NCBI RefSeq assembly: GCF_036417845.1
Contig: NC_090011.1
Span: 1,488,001-1,552,000, forward strand
DNA from: Apteryx mantelli
Lineage: Eukaryota > Chordata > Aves > Apterygiformes > Apterygidae
Direction: 5' to 3'
DNA length: 64,000 nt
The notes under the pieces are model-generated. The model saw nothing but the letters and a program-made list of their open reading frames with translations. It was not told the origin of the DNA and made no database searches. Shown piece after piece: positions 58,394-64,000 of the stretch; positions within the stretch are counted from its first letter, which is position 1, and each line of letters begins with the position of its first letter. The translations under genes and the position numbers were made by a program.

Positions 58394-60019
58394 TGACCTC
58401 CAGAGGTCTTTTGCAACCCAAAGTATTCTGCGCTTCTGTGATTTTTTTTTGCTTGCTGCTACAGGGTAAAGGGGAAAATGTAAACAAGGGTGAGAACCAT
58501 TGTAACACAAAGAGATAAGCAATGTGGTGCCATAAAGTTTGCCAAGATTAGGAGAGAGCTGCAAGCAAGTTTGAGCTGCACTTCTACAGGCTAAGAACTG
58601 AAAATGCAGAGGTGAGAATTTCAAGAAATTAGGAAGAGTGAAGCTATAACTCAAATTTGAGAATTAAATCCCTTAGGCTAGAGGAAAAGGGGCAGTGTTC
58701 AGAGCTGCAGTGCATCTGTCTAGCAACAAGTCTAGCCAGCATATAGTAATCCCCAGCTCTGAAGAAATGGGTAGGAGAGGAATCGTGTTGGAACTCAGCT
58801 TTTTCCTGCCACTTAAACTTTTAAATGATGTCAGAATCGTGAGGATGGAAATGCACTGGGAAAACTGGTCCCCTGCCTCCTGCCTTTGTGAAATGACATC
58901 TGTGCCTCAGCCACATAACTCCTTAATATTTCATAGGGAGATGCAGACACTTTGGGTCAAACACACTTCCCTAAACACAGGTGTTGCAGAGACCCAAGGG
59001 CTTCCCACGTGTCGTCACAAGGACTGCCAATGCTCGAGAAGAGCCCAGGTCTCACAAAGGACTTATGGCACACCTGACAGCCGAGTGAGGAGGTCTCAAG
59101 TCCTCTCAGAAAGCTCAAGGGTTGCTGAACAACAGCGTCAGAGGAAATGAATAAAAATCCAACTGCAGGATGGGAATCCTATGTGGGAGATTTCAGTGAT
59201 TAACACAGGATGGAGAGTGGGATTCACTCTCTAACTTGAGATGTCTCTAATTCAGATAGATAAAGAGTGAGCTAGGGAAGTCTGCCTCAATTTCTCTTTA
59301 TCTGACAAATGTCACAGTAACAATTCCTAACCATGAATTTTGCCAGACTCTGAATTCAGGCTAACAGGCAGTGGTTTATTTTGCCTTGAGAAAAAGGACA
59401 TGCAATATAGCAACACATGAGAAGAAAAAGCGCTCGCAATCCTCCATGGAAGATTAGGTATCAGATAGGAGTTCTCTGCACTAGCTGAAGCTATAAGAAG
59501 TCAAGGCCATTTCTGATGAAAGCTCCTGCAATTGCTTTCAGTTTTTCTTTCTCGTCATTTTGAGCACAGGCTGCTTACTATCTGTTTTACACTGGTGCCT
59601 TAGTTCTCTGTTCATCCATGCTGCCTAGTCTTGGCTTGCAGTTAGGCTCAGAACTGTGCCCATTTCTTGCCCAGAAGATGGACTCCAACTGCCCCACATG
59701 TGGCTCTGTTTTTCCAGTGCAATCTCCACGGGGTACCCCAGCAGACCTGTGCTCTCATCCCATCCTTAATGCACATATGCATCATCTGCTGCTCCAGGTT
59801 GTGCACAGTCTGCTGCAAAGTGGCACCTTCATTCACATGCACAAAATCACTCAGCAGAGACACACGAGAAAGCATCCTTTCCTTCTCAACAGCCAAACTC
59901 CTTTGTTACTTCTGGAAGCCCACGCAGGCAGCTGGGGGAGGCAGGGGAGAGTAATGCTGCCCGTGAAAAAAGCCAAGATGGCTATGTCTGGCTGTGACGG
60001 TGTGCTCTTTTCCCCGCCC

Positions 60020-60828
60020 TGATGTGCTCTCTCCCTCTCAACCCGACCTCCCTGTAAACAGCCACGTAGACAGGGGCTAATAGAGCATGCACCAACTAAG
60101 ATCCGTCTAGCATGCAAATATGACTATGAGTCAATCATCTCGCCCCCGATAAATAGGGGGCAGCCCAGAGCCCATTGAGCTCTCCTGCATGGCAGCGGGC
60201 TGCACTGCAGAACCTCCTCTTGAGCAGGGACGCCTCTCAAGGTTACTCTTCAAGGTTGAGAGATTCTGTACCCACCACAGATCCTCTGTCACTGAAGGTA
60301 AGTGATCAATAGCATGCTGAATTTTTGCGAACTTCACAAAACTTTGCTGAGTTATGTCTTTGATTAATTGTGCACATAATCCCTTAGACATAAACCGTTG
60401 ACCAAGTCTGAGACTAGGATCAGATCCAGCCGCACCCAGGCCCCTCTGAGGAGGAGTTTGGAAAGCAAGGGGGTCTAGTCCGAACCTCGTGACTCAACGG
60501 GAGGGTCCCCTTCTCACATACTCCTTTAGACATGAACCGTTGACCAAGTCTGGGACTAAGATTGGATCCAGCCGCACTCAGGCTCCTCTCAGAAGGAGTT
60601 TGGAAAGCAAGGGGGTCCTTTCTGAACCTCGTGACTCAACGGGAGGGTCTCCGTTGCACGTGCATCTGACCCTGTCCTTCATGCAGTAAATAACTGAGTG
60701 AACCTTGCCAATCGAACCTCGTTAAATCATTCTTATTTACGATTGAACTTTGTTAGGTCACTGTCTTACTGCAGTAAACATAGTGCTGCTTCCCTCTTAC
60801 GAGTGAAGTGCATCGCTCCTCCGTGACA
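60020..60828 (+). mobile_element. LTR-like block in plus orientation (copy B)
   Basis: Duplicate of 36259-37058, including the TATA-like box near 60149, the donor-like AAG|GTAAGT and the tandem 130-bp repeat (60382-60650). Same uncertainty about its limits. Confidence 0.45.
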
Positions 60829-61686
60829 CTGGCCAAACACCTCTCATTGAGGAACTGGCAACTGGCTCTGTCTAGGGGAGAGAAGCACAAGGGCAGACCT
60901 CTTCCATATATGCAAAGAGTTGGTAGCAGTTCCAGCCCTCCAACCCTCTGCACTCACCTTTTTTAGCCACAGGCCTCTCTATTCCTAGCTGCTGCTTTCA
61001 AATTCTCTTTCAAGCCCAGCTCAAACTGAGCAGAGCATCGTGAGGAAATGCGTCTTTTTTGAAGGAGCCGTATGGCTGATGTCGGGAAAAGCATCTCATT
61101 GCCAACTATAAGAGCCATTGCTGTAAACACATCGAGATGACCTGTGCAAACTCCAAGAGCAGAGAAAGGAGGACTTCAAACAGAGCTGTGTGCCAAAAAT
61201 AGCACAGGCTATTTCTGAGCATGCAGAGTGAGCAGGAGGCAAACAGCTCGCTGCTGAGAGTTGTCAGAGAGCAGATGTGAGAAAGGGAGGGCATTTTCAG
61301 AGCAAGGTTGCTCTCGGGTCAGCAGCTGCGGTGCAAAGCAGTGGCTGGCCTGGGTTGCCAAGGTGCTGAAGTGCCGCTGCACCCTTCCTCCAAGGTGCGA
61401 TCCACTGCCCTCTGATGGGAAGAGATGAGAGAGACCTGGCTCCTGGAGGCCCCTTTGAAAAGCCCTTCCCTGTAATGGCCCTCTGCACTCACATTTGTGC
61501 CTGTCACTTCCTTCCTGACCTCCTTCAGTTTGCAACCCCCTTCTCCACCCATGTTCTTCTAGGCAGACACAAGTAGCCATGTGCAACGCACAAATAAGAG
61601 TCTGCTATATCACGAGCACACTGTAGGTGTATGTATTGCCTCTACACCTCCAGTGTTGCTGCTGCTAGGATATGCCGCAAGGTCCT

Positions 61687-63960
61687 TCACTGCTCCGTCA
61701 TAAAGGGAAGGATGCTTAAAGTAACATGACCTACAGTGCATGGGCCACCTGTGGCGTTGGCCAGCACATAGGTATACGCTGTAGTGCCACACAGAAGGAA
61801 CCACCCGAATGGTAGTATAAGGTGAGCAGGCGCATAGGTAATATTCACAGTGTCATTACAAATTAACTGTGTATTGGTTACATTCCGCAGAACAGAGGAA
61901 GCATTTACAAAGCAAAAGCCAATATATGCTTTAGATATGTTAGCTATACGAAAAGAGTAAGGCCAAGGTGTTGTCTTTTGGGAAACAATGCCCAAATCGT
62001 ATAAATTCATGAGAGTAACAGAAATATCAACTTTTTTTTTTTTTAATATAACTCTGCAATACCACGAGTGGAGCTGGTACACCTATGTAACACGTAGCTA
62101 AGACACCATTCACTGATCGCCCTCCTGCAATACAGGAAGCAGAGAGATTAGCTGATCTTTGTGTGAGCCAAATCCATGTATTCACATGGGAAGCTGGATG
62201 GTCTTGTAGATTAACGGCATCTGTTGTGGTCAGCAAGAGGCAACATCCCAACGGCAACTTACAGATGCCGGCATGATAACCTGTTGATGGGTAGATAGAA
62301 AGGCATGGTATCACCATCAGGAAGAACTAGAGCAGTGACTCCTGGACCATCTGCTAAAACAGTGCCAGGCCGTTTTTCCTTTTGAGGAGTTAGCATGCAC
62401 ACACTGGCTAAAGAGTGTGTTGAGGGTGTTTGCTGAGCATGAGGCACTCCAGCACTGTGGATCAGAATTCCTCACAGTATCAGTGCTCCCTGTGAGACAT
62501 TCACTGGTGTGGATACGGAAACCTGGAAAGATAAATCTTGAGAAGAAGTCAATAAGAGTGGGGCTATTTGAACAGGTATCAAAGGTGTAAACAGCCATAC
62601 ACACTGTGAAGGGCAGTCGAGGCTTAAATGTAAGCTTATAACTCTTTGTTCAGTAATCGTGAGCTGCTCCGGTGTACAGAATTCTACCTCCCCGGAGGCG
62701 AATATGCAAGGGGCAATCCCCCTTTCCATTACAGATATCCGAGCAGGGATTGCTAGCGTCAGTTTGGCTTGTACTCGCTCATAGGGAGTAAGCATTCCAA
62801 CACACCTATTGTTAAGCATAAACAGCGCTTGTGAGAGCATGCTCACCCACCCCCTTGACGTTTGCGTGGTGGTAAGTGTTTGGATTTGTTCTTTTAGCAG
62901 GCCATTCATTCTCTCTATTAATCCACTAGCTGGAGGGTGGTACGGTATATGCAAGACCCAGGCGATCCCCAAGTCCTTTGCCCATTCTTGTACTACATGG
63001 CCTGCAAAGTGGGTACCTTGGTCACTCCGTATTTCTTTTGGTATACCGTAAGTATACATGAGTTGCTCTAAGCCCTGTACAGTAGAGGATTGATTCGCCT
63101 AGGAGGTAGGATATGCGTACATAAGGCCTGGGTAAATGTCTGCAGCAGTTAATATATGCTTTTGTCCCTGTGAGGGGGGCAATGGGCCTACATAATCTAC
63201 TTGCCAGCTTGCAAACGGTTGTTCGCCTCACTTCATGTGACCACAGATACTGGTGAAAGGCACTTTTGTTATCTTCATACGAACGGGACAGTTAGCACGG
63301 GCTGTCTTATACCAATGTAGCACTAACATGGGATGGCCTGGTGATAGATCCCAAGCCTGCACTTTGATGGGGCCACGATGTCCTGATCGTTCATGCTCTT
63401 GCCAAGCTTGCTTTAACTCTGAGGCAGTTGCCATCTGATCAACTGCTGTATTATGCCGCGTTTCGAAGGTCTCCTGCTTCTGATGGGCGTCAACATGTCG
63501 CACAGACACAGCTTTAGCTTGCACAATGTCCCAAATCCTTTCCCACAAGGGGCTCCCCCAGAGTTCCTTGTCATGTATCTTCCACTGTGCGGTGGCCCAT
63601 GCTGGTAACCAGGTTCGCAGACCCTTGTATAGTACCCAGCTATCCATATAGAGGTAGCGTGCATCTCCCTCATCGAGAGCTATAGCTGCAGCCTTTCATT
63701 CGGCCCACTGACTTGAGTATCCCATTCCTGAGGCAAAACAGATAGTATCCGTGGCAGGATTATGCACTACAGAGCGCCACACTCGCTCTCCTGCCCAGGA
63801 ATACACTGCACTGCCATCAGAAAACGAGGCCCACTCTCATTGCTCAGGAGACAACCTCTCAAAAGGAGGGGCCTCTTGGACAGGCAACAGCTCTGTTGGG
63901 GGAACAAGGGGGGCAGCCCCTCCAGCTCAGACAGTAGAGGCATGGGCTCAAAACGTACTT
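61687..63960 (-). mobile_element. Fossil ERV, class III-like, env to RNase H part (copy B, runs off the window)
   Basis: Nearly identical duplicate of 37917-40190: env-like region (62320-61687), integrase (63059-62700) and RNase H (63647-63228 and beyond). Broken like its twin. The remainder lies outside the window. Confidence 0.8.
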
Positions 63961-64000
63961 TGTCGGAGTGGGGGGAACGGGCCCGGAGTAACGACGGAGT
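63961..64000 (-). mobile_element. Edge of nested alpharetrovirus-like LTR (copy B)
   Basis: The last 40 bases match the start of the LTR at 40191 (tgtcggagtggggggaac) at the same insertion point. The nested LTR was therefore already present before the duplication. Confidence 0.75.

Overview
The window looks like nuclear DNA from an archosaur, most likely a bird. It carries CR1 LINEs with the characteristic ATTCTGTG-type 3' ends, avian-style endogenous retroviruses (ERVs) and solo LTRs, and spliced host genes with small phase-1 exons. I see no bacterial-type operons, rRNA, tRNA or CRISPR arrays.

Layout. (1) 1-5.5 kb: minus-strand remnants of an immunoglobulin-superfamily receptor (signal exon, membrane exon, decayed V-type exon), then an old CR1. 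(2) 5.5-12.5 kb: no recognisable gene. (3) 12.5-21.6 kb: a complete plus-strand butyrophilin-like gene of nine coding exons (signal, IgV, IgC, membrane segment, short coiled-coil exons, PRY-SPRY), with a solo LTR in one intron. (4) 25.2-27.4 kb: a plus-strand one-Ig-domain leukocyte-receptor-like gene, apparently a pseudogene. (5) 28.3-44.5 kb: copy A of a retroelement-rich unit. It holds a fossil ERV integrase region, an intact minus-strand two-exon CALHM-like channel gene (31228-32220) with a broken paralogous fragment beside it, CR1 LINEs, a plus-oriented LTR, and a larger fossil ERV with class III (ERV-L-like) pol and an env-like region, itself carrying two nested LTRs. (6) 47.4-49.7 kb: an intact two-exon secreted DM9-domain (natterin-like) gene with a predicted furin site. 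(7) 51.65-52.45 kb: two CR1 3' ends arranged as a large inverted repeat. (8) 52.45-64.0 kb: copy B of the unit, offset by about 24 kb and very similar to copy A, with a second CALHM-like gene whose last exon has a different, shorter end. It runs off the window.

Taken together this is a rapidly rearranging locus. Surface immune-receptor-type genes sit on the left. A CALHM-like channel gene has been copied together with retroelements on the right. The DM9 gene lies between the two copies. Functions are inferred from domain patterns read by eye; no database search was possible. ERVs are treated as fossils and described only by family, parts and approximate state.
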